DNA from: Limnanthes douglasii subsp. nivea | Taxonomy: Eukaryota; Streptophyta; Magnoliopsida; Brassicales; Limnanthaceae | DNA: 64,000 nucleotides | Assembly: GCA_036936605.1 (NCBI GenBank) | Contig: JAUPFV010000005.1 | Location: forward strand, 192,694,958-192,758,957 | Reading direction: 5' to 3' | Position numbers and translations under genes: made by a program | Shown here: positions 11,056 through 22,088 of the stretch, piece by piece | Layout: each line of letters opens with the position of its first letter | Numbering within the stretch: the first letter of the stretch is position 1 | The notes under the pieces: model-generated | Told to the model about the DNA's origin: nothing | What the model saw: the letters and a program-made list of their open reading frames with translations, nothing else | The model's database searches: none

Positions 11056-14000
11056 TTATTCCAAGTACATCCGGAGATGCTCAATATTCTAAGGATGAGT
11101 TAAAACTCTGCCATCTTTGTCTTCCAACCAATAAGTTCCAGGCTTAATTCTTTCAACCACCATATACGGACCCTCCCAAGTTGGGGCCAGCTTTCCGAAG
11201 AGCTTTTCTTTAGTGTGTAAGAAGACCTTTCTTAGTACTTTGTCCCAAGGTTGGAAATCTCTTCGTTTGACTCTGGAAGCAAACCTGCTCCTCATCAAGC
11301 CTTGATAGTGTGCAACTCTAAGGTGAGCTTTAACTCGTCTTTCTTCTATCAAATCAAGTTGACCTCTGATTGCCACCTCATTAGCATGTTCGGAGAAGTT
11401 ATGAACACGAAAAGAGGGGAGAGTTGCCTCTATGGGAGCTACTGCATCCATCCCATAGACTAAGGCAAAAGGTGATTCTTGTGTTGCAACCCCAGGTGTT
11501 GTCCGGTAGGCCCACCACACTTCTTGCAAATAACTAGGCCACTTCCCAGCAGCCTCTTCCAAGTTCTTCTTTAAACCGGAGAGTATGGTTCTATTAGCCA
11601 CTTCAACCTGCCCATTTTCTTGTGGGTGGAAAGGTGAAGAAAAACAATTTTGTATACCCCTTGAGGCACAGAAGCTTTCCATTTCTCTATTGTCGAATTG
11701 TGGCCCGTTGTCTGTTGTTATTTTCTGTGGGACACCAAATCTGCAACATATGTTGGATAGAATGAATTTTATAACAGCTTTTTATGTTGTCCCTGCCAGA
11801 GGGGCTGCTTCTATCCACTTCGAGAAGTAGTCTGTGGCCACAATTATAGTTTTGCGCCCTCCGGACGCCACGGGGAGAGGCCCTACCAAATCCAACCCCC
11901 ATCGAGCGAAGGGAATGGGCTCAGAAATTAACTCTAGAGGAATGGCTGGTACATGAATTTCATTGCTATACCTTTGGCATGGGTCACACCTCCTCACCAA
12001 CTCTTTAGCATCTTTCATGATTGATGGCCAATAGTATCCGAAGAGTAATACTCTTCTTGTAAAAGCTCTAAACCCACAATGGGATGACCCCTCACCATCA
12101 TGCAATTCGGAGAGGACCACTTGTGACTCATCATCCTCCAAACAACGTAGGAGAGGTTTACTGTAGGACTTTTTGTACAACACTTCTCTTAACACGATAA
12201 AACCACGAGCCTTGTGTTTCAACGTTCTGGCTAGTGACTTATCTGGTGGCAGGACACCATCAGAGAGATATTGTAGGAGGGGAAACCTCCAGTCTTGAGG
12301 CTGTTTCACTTGTATTTCAAAAATTTCCTCTTCTTTACCCTTACTAAGTTGAATTGAAGGGCTTTCAAGCACATGGATCCATGGGTATGACTCCGTATAT
12401 GTTATGGTTGCCAATGAGTCTGCTAACTCATTTTCTGCCCGGGGAATGTGCTCATAGACAACAGCTTTAAATTTTAGTGCTTCATTCTTGAGGAGGAGTA
12501 AATATTTCATAAGCTGCTCCTTTCTAGCCTCAGATTGGCCTAAGGCATGGTGGATAAGCAATTGGGAGTCACTTAGTAGCTTGACCCTCTTAGCCCCACA
12601 AATGTAGGCTAATTTTAACCCAACTATAGTTGCTTCATATTCGGACTCGTTATTAGATGCCCTGAAAGTAAAACAAATAGCCTGGTACATATTGTCTCCA
12701 TATGGGGAAGTTAAACATATTCCTGCACCACATCCCATAGTGCTAGATCCACCGTCTGTTCTGACGATCCACATTTTCTTGTCTTTTATATCAGTAGCTT
12801 GCTCTGAATCCCTATCGGAGTGGAATTCAACCAGAAAATCAGCCACAGCTTGGGCTTTCACTGTTGTCCGGGGAGCAAAGTCTATGTCGAAGTCCCCCAA
12901 CTCTACTGACCACTTAGTCATTCTGCTCGAAATGTCTGCTTTTTGAAGGACATTCTTTAAGGGGAAAGAGGTCCGGACGATGATGGGATGAGCCTGGAAA
13001 TAAGGCCTCATCTTCCTTGCAGCTATCACTAGGGCTAATGCCAATTTTTCAAGTTTCAGGTAACGTCTCTCAGCATCTATTAAGCTTTTGCTGATGTAGT
13101 ATACTGGGTGGGGATGTCTATCGACCTCTCTTACCAGCACAGCACTGATGGCACAACTTGAAACTGTCAAATATACGAAGAGACTCTCCCCATCAACCGG
13201 TTTGAACAAAGTTTTGGGAGAGGACAGGTGTTTCTTGATTTCATTGAAAGCCTCATCACACTGTGGGGTCCATTCGAACCCCTTTGCACCCTTCAAAGTT
13301 TGAAAGAAAGGAGCACACCTGTCCGAAGACCTGGAGATAAATCTGTTTAAGGCTGCTAATCTCCCCGTTAATCGATGTACTTCTTTAATGTTTCGAGGAG
13401 GCTCTATTTGGAATAGAGCATTGAGCTGGTCCGGATCGGGCTGTATTTCATGTTCACTTATGATATACCCTAGAAACTTCCCGGACTACACTCCGAAGAC
13501 ACGTTTTTCAGGGTTTAACTTTAGATTCACTTTCACCAAGTTGGCAAAAGTTTCTTGGAGATCGGACAAGTGCAACTGCTCATCCACACTTTTCACCATC
13601 ATATCGTCAATGTATACCTCCATATTTCTTCCAATTTGATCAGCAAACGCCTTGTTGACTAACCTCTGATAAGTAGCCCCAGCATTTTTCAAACCAAAGG
13701 GCATAACTTTGTAGCAATGAAGACCTCTATCTGTGACAAATGTAGTATGCTCTTGATCCCTTGGATCTACTTGAATCTGATTGTATCCGGAGAAAGCGTC
13801 CATAAAGGAAAGCAGCTTGTTTCCAGAGGTTGAGTCTACTAACTGATCAATCCGGGGAACCGGATATAAGTCTTTTGGGCAAGCTCTAATGAGGTCTGTG
13901 AAGTCAATGCACATGCGCCACTTGCCATTCTTCTTTTTCACCAGGACAGGATTGACAATCCACAAAGGGTATTGAGTCTCCTTGATGTGCCCCATCTTTG

Positions 14001-14343
14001 TGAGCCTGTCAACCTCTTGCACAATCACATCAGTCTTTTCTTTGGAAAAAGATCTTCTTTTCTGAACTACTGGAGCTACATCTCTCTGGACGGATAAGTG
14101 GTGGGACATCACCTCTGATGGAACCCCAGTTACATCAGCATTGCACCAAGCAAAAACGTGCTGATGGTCTTTCAAAAACTTCAACATTTCCTCTTTCAAC
14201 ATTGGTGGCATCTTGGACCCTATCTTGACACTTTTACCATCTTCCAGATAGTGTGTTTCAACTTCTTCGATTGGTATCAATACTCCAGGGTTCTCTCTGG
14301 GGTCATCAATTTCACCCTCACCCCCAGAAAGGCCCTCAAACTG
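11056..14343 (-). pseudogene. element A pol: RT, RNase H, archaeal RNase H, integrase
   Basis: Polymerase part of the polyprotein, in the same frame as gag-protease and entered past the UAG at 14344-14346. RT (about 14190-13400) has 'KWRMCIDFTDL', 'FMDAFSGYNQI', 'VMPFGLKNAGATYQR' and the catalytic 'YIDDMM'. RNase H follows ('SCAISAVLVREVD'). The second, archaeal-type RNase H is at about 12775-12400 ('VRTDGGSSTMGCGAG', 'NNESEYEA', 'LLSDSQLL', 'ENELADSLA'). Integrase has a His/Cys zinc region ('RRCDPCQRY') and a DDE triad at 'GLDLVGPL', 'TTDNGPQF' and 'ENGQVEVANR'. Breaks: TAG at 13486, TAA at 11782, TAG at 11089. There are no frameshifts, so decay is recent. Confidence 0.92.
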
Positions 14344-14349
14344 CTATTG
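14338..14349 (-). promoter_or_regulatory. in-frame UAG at protease-RT junction; likely readthrough signal
   Basis: The minus-strand context is CAA TAG CAG TTT. The frame upstream (gag-protease) and downstream (RT) is the same. Element B has UAG at the identical place (AAA TAG CAA TTT at 39011-39022), and it is the only stop in gag-pol that the two copies share. UAG-CAR-YY(A) is the established type I readthrough context of tobamoviruses; here the last base of the hexamer is U instead of A. Confidence 0.6.
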
Positions 14350-16686
14350 TTTGTTAATACGGACTGCCCCCAGCGTTCGAGGAGCCAAGGCAGTGGCATA
14401 ACATTCCCTTGCAATCTTTTGGCTGCTCCGGACAACTCCAACCTGCCCCTGAACAGCATACTTCAAACACTGATGGACTGTTGAAGCCACTGCATGCATC
14501 CTAGAGAGCCAAGACCTCCCTAGAATAGCATTATAGCAAGTGGGACAATCCACCACAATAAAGAGTATTCTAACCGTTTTCTTGAAAGGGCCCTTGCCCA
14601 ATAACACCTCTTCTTCGAACTCCCCGATCACATCTGCTGAGCTGCCTGTGAAGCCTACGATTGACCTGTCCGAATTCTGTATTACAGCTGGATTTTTCAT
14701 TTTTTTGTAAGTGGTTAGGAAAAGGATATTGGCTGAGCTTCCACTATCCACCAAGATTCGACGTATGTCATTGCCCCCTATAGATGCTCCTATGACAACA
14801 GCATCCTCATGAGGGCCAGCAATGTTTCTTAAATCATCCTCATCAAACACAATGAAGGGAAATGAGTTTGGTGACTGGTAAGATGTCATGCCTCCTTCTA
14901 GCTGGGAGGCCAAAGTATGAACATGCCTCTTCCTCGAAGAAGCAGTAGGAGCTGTCATAGTGTCCCCTCCGAAAATTGTAAGTGACTCAAAAAACTGAAT
15001 GAGCCCGAAGACCGACCTAGAACATTCTTCTATAGCACCCACCCTGTTCCGAGTTGGATCAGGATCCAAGTATTCAGATTCCACATCAAACCTTTCAACT
15101 ATAACCATGGCCCCCTCCGGGGCAGCATTACTCGGACCAACCCGGTGAGTATTATCAGGCCTGTTGCCTCCTCTTCTTTTAACGTAAGCTCCCAGCTTCC
15201 CCCTTTCAATCAAGTTTTGAACCTCTTGCTTCAACGCTATGCAATCTTCAGTGGTATGACCAATATCATTGTGATATTGGCAAAAAGAGTTGTTGCGATG
15301 CTCTCTGGGAGACTGCAATGTTGCCGGTCTCCGGTAGTGTACCTCATCCTTTGTTTTATCAAAGATAGTGGCCACGCTTTCTTTTAACTCTGCGAACCAC
15401 TCCGGTTGGACCCATGGCCCTCTCTTGTTTCTGGATTGTTGACTTTGAGCAGGAGCAGCTGGCTGAGACTGAGCTTTTGCCCTACCATGCCCCTGTCCGG
15501 TTTCTCTTGCTTTGTTCCCGGACTGATTCTGATTTGGAGTTGCTGCCACTGGGGTGGATCTCACCTGCCTGTGCACCCTGGTTTTCTTGGTTTCATCGAC
15601 GTTTATTTGTTTGCCAACCTGATTCAGCAACCCTCCCCATGTCATAGCCTTCTTCCTGGTCAGCGAATCAGCTAGATTGCCTGGGTTCAAACCCTGTCTC
15701 AGGGATGCTATTGCTACCTGTTCAAAGCAATCAGCCAACCCATTCTTTGTGTTTACAAAACGGCTAATGTATTCTTTTAAGGACTCATTGGGCTCCTGGG
15801 CACAATGGATTATTGTGTCTCCATTGCCCTTCAGCTCTTTACTCCCTACGAACGGCCTTCGAAAGGCCACCCAAAACGTATCAAAATCTTTAATACAACC
15901 CTGAGGCAGGCTGTTGTACCATTTCAGAGCACTCCCCGTAAATGATTGGGAGAATGCCCTACAAAGTAGTTTATCATCGTCATCAAAGTTCATCATGAAG
16001 TTCTTGAATTGCTCCAGATGGTTATCCGGATCAGTACTGCCATCGTACTTCTCCATTTTAGTGCTGTCAAACCTCTTGGGGAGGTTTCCGGACAGAATTT
16101 TAGAAGACAGTGGAGACTGCCTCCAATTCCTTCCACGACTGAACACAGTATCTTCATTGGGAGTTGCAAAAATACCTGGTTCATCATGGAAAGCAAAAGG
16201 ATCCATCAGCATCTTGTCCGTATACCTCCGGTGGTGAGATGATCCTTTGCCAATATGTCTTTTCATTCTTCCATGCCTGTCTCTTTTTCTTGAATATTTC
16301 TTAACCTGCTTTTGCTTTTTCTTGGTTCGACCCTCATCGCTGCTAGAGGACAAGGATTTTTCATTTCCCTCACTGTCCGAAGAGCTACCCGAAGATTCTG
16401 AGCTCAAGTCAGAACTCTCCACAGGCTTGGACCGGTGAGACTTTTTAGAACTAGCATGAGTCTTTTTGGTGCTCACATGAGTTTTGGAAGCCTCATGCTC
16501 TCTGGGGTTATCGGTGTGATGAACAACCGATGCCTTGGACTTTTCTTTCACGCCCATCTTGGCCTTTTCAGCCCTCAGAGCTTCTATTTCAAGCTTTAAC
16601 CTGTCGCGCTCTTGGACAGTGTACTCATCGTTCTCTTCCACCACTTCAAGCAAAGCTGGTGGAAGCTCTGGATTGTCCGGATTCAT
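14344..16686 (-). CDS. element A gag-protease, intact (780 codons)
   Basis: Structural and protease polyprotein of the retrotransposon. The first ATG (16686) opens MNPDNPELPP; upstream codons to 16731 are also open but lack ATG. After a Lys/Ser-rich N-terminus (residues about 40-150) comes the gag capsid-like domain at about 205-340 ('MEKYDGSTDPDNHLEQF', 'ALKWYNSLP', 'SLKEYISRF'). A zinc knuckle sits at 469-482, with Cys-x2-His-x4-His-x4-Cys spacing ('CQYHNDIGHTTEDC'). The protease has its catalytic Asp at about 647 ('ILVDSGSSANIL') and 'ILGRSWL' near 721. It ends at the UAG thought to be read through. This is the only major frame in A with no premature stop, whereas the copy in B is broken. 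Confidence 0.92.
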   Translation of the reverse strand: MNPDNPELPPALLEVVEENDEYTVQERDRLKLEIEALRAEKAKMGVKEKSKASVVHHTDNPREHEASKTHVSTKKTHASSKKSHRSKPVESSDLSSESSGSSSDSEGNEKSLSSSSDEGRTKKKQKQVKKYSRKRDRHGRMKRHIGKGSSHHRRYTDKMLMDPFAFHDEPGIFATPNEDTVFSRGRNWRQSPLSSKILSGNLPKRFDSTKMEKYDGSTDPDNHLEQFKNFMMNFDDDDKLLCRAFSQSFTGSALKWYNSLPQGCIKDFDTFWVAFRRPFVGSKELKGNGDTIIHCAQEPNESLKEYISRFVNTKNGLADCFEQVAIASLRQGLNPGNLADSLTRKKAMTWGGLLNQVGKQINVDETKKTRVHRQVRSTPVAATPNQNQSGNKARETGQGHGRAKAQSQPAAPAQSQQSRNKRGPWVQPEWFAELKESVATIFDKTKDEVHYRRPATLQSPREHRNNSFCQYHNDIGHTTEDCIALKQEVQNLIERGKLGAYVKRRGGNRPDNTHRVGPSNAAPEGAMVIVERFDVESEYLDPDPTRNRVGAIEECSRSVFGLIQFFESLTIFGGDTMTAPTASSRKRHVHTLASQLEGGMTSYQSPNSFPFIVFDEDDLRNIAGPHEDAVVIGASIGGNDIRRILVDSGSSANILFLTTYKKMKNPAVIQNSDRSIVGFTGSSADVIGEFEEEVLLGKGPFKKTVRILFIVVDCPTCYNAILGRSWLSRMHAVASTVHQCLKYAVQGQVGVVRSSQKIARECYATALAPRTLGAVRINKQ

Positions 16687-16738
16687 TCGGACAGATCTTC
16701 TTAGCTGGATTTGAATGCTTGATTCAGGCACCTTCGTG

Positions 16739-16756
16739 CTCCCACTGTGGTCGCCA
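16739..16756 (-). other. element A primer binding site
   Basis: The minus strand reads TGGCGACCACAGTGGGAG, 3 bp inside the 5' LTR. The first seven bases fit the complement of a tRNA-Arg-type 3' end as used by many Tat elements; later bases fit less well, so the primer is uncertain. Confidence 0.6.
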
Positions 16757-16759
16757 ATT

Positions 16760-17213
16760 TGGTGAGGACAATAATCGCCTGAGGGTAGGCTGGTAATTTC
16801 AGTTGGTATTTTACGGTGGTATGTGGGTGTTTAAGTGGTGGTGTGTGGGCGTTTAATGTGTTTAGAGAGTAGAGAGATAATTAAGTAGCTTGGTACCAGT
16901 GAATTCTTATTACCCATAGTTAATGCAGGTGGTTGGGTATTTATAGTGTGATGTTTGGGCCCTTATGGGCTTTCGGGTCATATTTAATGGATCCGAGTCA
17001 TGTTTAAAGACCCATGAGCTTTAAGTTGGAGAGCAAGCAGCTTAGTCAAGAAGTGTTTAGGTTTTTTAGTACTTTTGTCATAGTTCGAACAGCCCTATGT
17101 TCATAGTGTCCAAAGTAATCTGTCCGGTCCAAGTCCATGTGATCTGTCCGGTTTCCGGAGAGACTAGACCGATTTGCCCTTGTTCGGGGAGCATGCTGAA
17201 TCTGGACTCATCA
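16760..17213 (-). repeat. element A 5' LTR (454 bp)
   Basis: Same length as 6721-7174 with about ten differences. On the plus strand it begins TGGTGAGG and ends ACTCATCA, followed by the target duplication GATTG (17214-17218). Confidence 0.95.
16938..16945 (-). promoter_or_regulatory. element A LTR TATA box
   Basis: TATAAATA on the minus strand inside the 5' LTR, followed by CCCAACCACCTGCAT. The same box and following bases are in the LTRs of element B (36435-36442 and 46390-46397). Confidence 0.6.
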
Positions 17214-17830
17214 GATTGAGCTTCTCATAATGTTGAGTTTTGAGTCAAATTGAGGTCATTTTTAGGCTCAGTTTAGCTTACCACAGATTTGAATCTCCCT
17301 TCTTCAAACTGAGGTCTCTTTATGGATTAGTTAAGCTTTCCAAGTACTTGAATTGTATTTCTTCGAATTAACATATCTTTATGGGCTTGATTAAGTTGGG
17401 TCAAGACTTGATTCATCTTCCTTCAAACTAAGATCCCTTTAAAGGCTATATTAAACTTGCCAATGACTTGAGGCATCTTTCTTCAAACTACAGTCTCTCC
17501 ATGGACTCAGTTAATCTTGGTAGGGCCTGAGTCTTCTTCCTCTAAACTAAAATGCATTTAAGGGATCTATTAGGATTCTCAAAACATTTGAGACCATATT
17601 CTTCAAACTAAAGTCTGTATATACAGTTGGTTAAGTTTGGTGGAAAATTGAGTCATATTTCCCCAAACTAAAGTCATTTTCAAGGCTTGGTTAAACTTGT
17701 CAAAGACTTTAGGCTTCCTTCTTGAAATGATATGTCTTTATGGACTCAAGCTTAGTGGGGACATGATTTATAATCTTCCAAACTTAAGTCCCAAGCTAAT
17801 GATAAAACTAATTGTTAAGTTATTACGCTG
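17214..17830. repeat. 60-bp degenerate tandem array, right part
   Basis: About nine diverged units with a period near 60 bp, each marked by CTTCAAACTAAAGTCT-like, then TTTATGGACT-like, then GTTAA(G/A)CTTG-like blocks (units near 17301, 17362, 17423, 17483, 17540, 17602, 17662, 17722, 17777). It is continuous with 6591-6720 once element A is removed. Its origin is unknown; the hypervariable 3' region of an older Tat-type element is one possibility. Confidence 0.75.
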
Positions 17831-20800
17831 GGGTTCTTTGACCTCTTTAACCAATTGACTCATAAAGGTAAGCACTCATCCAATAAACTAACGTCCTTTT
17901 TGGGCCTTTATAAATATATTTTTAGGTTTTAATCAAGATCCCTCTTTGTTGACCACTTTGCTTTGTGGTGTAGTTTTCTATCAAGTTCAGATTCACTGGC
18001 TGATGATCTTCGTAGCCTCTTGGGAATTTATTTTGTTACATAATGTAACCCTGTTTTTCATGTGGTATCAATAACTTCCCTTACTATGTTGCTTTGTTGC
18101 AAGTAACCAAAGTATTTTATATTTTTTGTCATAATGCTCGTTAAATATTATTAATAGTCATGGAAATTTTTTTGTGTTTTCTTACCACATAGAATATTGT
18201 ATAGTTTTATAGTTTAATTCCTTGATATTTAAAATAAAAGGTGTATAGTCGTGTTCTTTCTCCTGTAAATTCGAATATTATTTATTTATATTTTAATGTA
18301 ATTATGATCCTTCTCTTCAAATAGACTTAACCTAAGTTTTTTTCACTTTTTTACACTATTCTTTGTCTCTATAAACTTAGACATTCTCTAGCCTACCTTG
18401 GTTGGTTGCACTATCACCACTTTACAACCGTTTTTTCCAAGTTTTCCACCCTGTGTAATATTCTATTCTTTATCTTTAACTTCTATTTAATTATTGAATG
18501 AAGAGCTAAGCGACTCATATCCACAACTGATTGTGTATTTCATGATTATTCTTCAGGGTTGGTAGCAAGTTTTGGCTCTAGTTCAGACGCGGCCGCGGTA
18601 ACCTTCGCTAATCTTTATATTTCTTTTAACACTATGATGCCACTGTGTGTTGAAAATTGAATACCATTTTGTTCTGATAAATGAAGCTTTAACCGAGGTT
18701 AGAGAGACACGAGTTTTCCACATTCCTTATTTGATTTTGTAGTTTGCGATCATGTTTGTTTTAAAAAACGATATTAACGATTCAATCTAATTTTATTTCC
18801 AGGGCTTGGAAATAGCTAACATAAATAATTTAATATTATTTAAAATGTAGTTACATATGGATAAAAACTCGCCAACATAAATAAAAAATTCACAAACAAT
18901 CAAAAAGTAATTCAATCATATTATAATATAATTTATAAGTTAAAATAATAATATATTACATATTAATTATTAATATTAGAGTATCGGGTTTTCGATGGGT
19001 CAAGTTTGGGTTAGGAATCTGTCGGAATTTTTTTATAACTTGTAATCCATTATGAACCTAACATTCAGTATTTGTAAAATCCACGACACATCCCACGTAA
19101 AATAATAAAGTTCGGGTACCCTAACTCATCAGATCCGGTTCAAAATATATACTCGCAAGTTCAAAAAAATGACATTTCTACTCTTTTATGTATGTTTTAT
19201 CTTGTATGGAACCTCCTCGACTTTATTTTCGATATTATTGAGAACCATCTTTTTGGAAATGATGTTACTAGTATACCAATTTAGAACAAATTCTGGTTCG
19301 TTAGGTTCTCTAAGAAGTATTTAAGATGGTTGGACATATGATTTATATACGACATTCGTCTTTACATGACATGTTTTTATAGTTTGAGAAATATATACGA
19401 TGACAACTGTATGAGAAAGTGAGAAAAAACAGTACATTTGTGTGGTTTATCCTTTTGTCTCATAAGCCTTTTCGCAAAAGGATAATTGAGAGGTTTTTTT
19501 TTCTTCAGTTTTCTCTCCACAATTCCGTTTTATCGTCTTCATTATCACCTGAAGACTATTCTTCAAATTTGCATATACAACATTTATCCCACATCTCAAA
19601 TGAAATATCCCATATAAAATGTTCATTTATCTTGTTGATATAAAGTGTGATATGTCCGGATAAAAGTATGTAATGGGTATATTATCTTCTTTTATCGGAG
19701 AAATATGGCATACCATATTAGAATAAAAAATTAGAATACTTATCGTTATTTCATCTTCTAGCTTATACACCGTTTTGACTGTTCCGTTATTTTGTTAAAA
19801 TAAAGTGGGATCCACATTTCAGAGAAAGTGTGTTTCGAATAGATATATTTCATAGTTTGTGATCCACTCCAAAAACATAAGCTTTCGGTGTTCTTATTTT
19901 GGAATCTATTGTAAAATCTAAACGATGATTTGGATATTTTTGTCATTATTGGCTAGTATTAAAATTGAGAACTCTTTTTTTAGGTTCGGTTCAACTCATA
20001 GTCTTGACAACGATAGATTATTTGGTGGTGCACAGTAGCCGGCATAAATAATCGTTTTTATGTCCATTTTATCGGTAGTTGGACCTTCTAGAAGATAGAT
20101 ATATTCTGAGTGACATATCAAAGTTCGGAAAGAACACGAGGACTGCATTTTCAGCTTGAAGGCTTGTGAATTTTTTTAAATAATTGTATGCTGGTATTGT
20201 AGAGATCTTGTGTCCAAAAAGACAAGTCTTGCTCTAACGGACAAATATTTTATCTTATGGTGTGTTTAAAATACACGAGTAACTTCAAACCGGAAGTCTA
20301 TGCAACCTTCTCGTTTCCATCGTGTTAGAAAGTCTTCTAGGATTCAACACTAACATATTATTCCATTATAGTTTTGTGTAGTACATATTCGTCTACCTAC
20401 ACATTCGTTTAAAAATAATATTTTTGTGTGATTAAGGTTTGAATATTTGTTGTTAATGAATTATTATTTTTGGGTAATGAAGATTCGCTAATTTGAACGT
20501 TTTTAAAAAATTATATATTCGGTGAATTTTTTATTTTTTAAAATTATGATTTTTACAAAATAATAAGAATTTTAAAACCGAAAATATTCGATAAAATTAT
20601 TCGACTATTGGAGTAGGGTGATACTAACACGTGAAAATAAAATTCGATTATCTAAAATGGTTTTATATTTGTTACCTGAGGTATTTAGTTGGTATTTTAT
20701 TAAATCAAAACATTTAAAAAGTATAATTTTTAATATATATTTTTATTTGTGAGATAATTTTATAAAATCAGTAAATTCGAATCTGAAAAAAAGAATTATT

Positions 20801-21569
20801 TGGTATGAATTTTTTTAGAAGCTTTGGTCCTCGCACCAAAACTAAACCCTTTTTTAACGTGCTAATCAATATAAATGGTAATAAGATTTGTGGTAGTATT
20901 ATGCACTGGAACATTTTCATATTTTAACTCACCAAAACTTTTTGGAGAACAATGACTAACGTTAAATTTATCAACAAAAAGTCTGAAACAATTATCCGTT
21001 ATTTGACTATATTAAGCGTATTCTTGAATACTAGTAATTTGTAGATAGTATTGTATCAAAAAATATAGTATTGATACTATATTTTTGGTAGTATGCTTAT
21101 GAGTATGAGTATCACCATGTTGTTGTACAAGAATTATAGGAAAGCACAGGCAATATTACCAAGGACAACAAGGCTGGTGGGTCTAACCCGGATTGGTGTC
21201 TGTCATACAATTACAATTTAGTAGTACTATTGTAGTGTGAAGATGGAATTTGGGCTTTCACTCTTATCCAGATTTTAGGTACACAAAATTATTTAGCAAA
21301 TGATAAAAGATTTTCCAGTTACGGTATTATTCGTTAGCGTAATGATAAAAAATATTTTGTCTTCAGCCGTTGAATTTTTACAAATTTTTTATCAAATTTA
21401 ATGATTTATTGATAAATAATTATATTGGGATCCAAATCGAGATTTTACAATAATTATAATATAATACATTTTAAAACATATAATATTTATTTTGTAAAAC
21501 ATGTATGCAACTATAAATAATAAGAATTTATTGTTTTTAACATTTTTTTTAATTAAATTAGAAATTGAT
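17831..21569. other. no supported gene; AT-rich DNA
   Basis: Scattered short open frames (19419-19643, 19758-19946) have no motif. A small perfect hairpin with 13-bp arms lies at 21059-21086 (AAAAATATAGTAT, 2-base loop). Nothing else stands out. Confidence 0.6.
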
Positions 21570-21646
21570 AATCCCTCTGTTTCATATTAATCAATATTTA
21601 AAAAACTTTCGTGAATATTAATAAAAACGATAATAACCTCTTCCTT
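21570..21646 (+). mobile_element. Stowaway-like MITE, left part (split by LINE-1)
   Basis: Starts CCCTCTGTTTCATATTAAT, the well-known plant MITE terminal style also seen at 61273, and ends with the 17-bp ATAATAACCTCTTCCTT that recurs at 25978. The rest of the MITE appears to lie at 25978-26213. Confidence 0.45.
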
Positions 21647-21647
21647 G

Positions 21648-22088
21648 TTATCACCACCAAGGACAATTCTCTGGATTCTCAAAACAATTTTATCTCTACA
21701 AGCCTCTGAAAACGAGGTATACTCTTCCAAAAATGATCTGAATTCGATAACTCTTCAGGACCGGGATAAGGATGATAGTTGTACTCTTCAACACACTTCC
21801 TTTGAAGAGATGGAGATTATTGAAGCTATCAAGAATCTTGATCAAGGATGCTCTCAGAGGGGGTCTCCTGAATTTGAGGTTTCAAACGAAGTGGATACCA
21901 GCAAGTCAGACTGTAGTACTCCTGAGGATCAGATCATGAACCTGACTTCTCCTGTTTTTAAAGAAATTCTTTTTAAAAACTGAAAGCAAATAAAAAAATA
22001 AAGAAACCAAATCAAAAGATTGTTAAGTCCGTACGTTTTAAGGACAATTGTAAAAAATCTAACTCTGATAATGATAAGTCTGATTAGT
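21648..22088 (+). pseudogene. LINE-1 ORF1 C-terminal fragment
   Basis: The open frame includes 'FEEMEIIEAIKNLDQ', which matches the ORF1 tails of LINE-2 ('ISEVIGALHMLE') and LINE-3 ('EEGVIEIIKALD'). After a stop at 21983 another frame continues as a Lys-rich tail ending at about 22088, which overlaps the ORF2 start at 22071. One frameshift near 21980 would explain this. The DUF4283-like domain and zinc knuckle are absent because of 5' truncation. Confidence 0.6.

Larger units (their letters stand above)
6721..17213 (-). mobile_element. Tat element A: full-length Ty3/gypsy, Tat lineage
   Basis: A 10,493-bp minus-strand element with 454-bp LTRs, flanked by GATTG at 6716-6720 and 17214-17218. 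Order on the minus strand: 5' LTR, primer site, gag with zinc knuckle, aspartic protease, in-frame UAG, RT, RNase H, a second archaeal-type RNase H, integrase, a long opposite-strand gene, polypurine tract, 3' LTR. Two RNase H domains plus an extra gene after integrase are established marks of the Tat lineage. The LTRs differ at roughly ten sites by eye, so insertion is fairly recent. Several nonsense codons in pol and the antisense gene make it defective. Confidence 0.95.

Noticed and set aside
14344..14346. Treating the UAG as an ordinary inactivating mutation
   Set aside because: It is shared with element B at the same codon while every other stop in gag-pol is private, and the context matches known readthrough signals.
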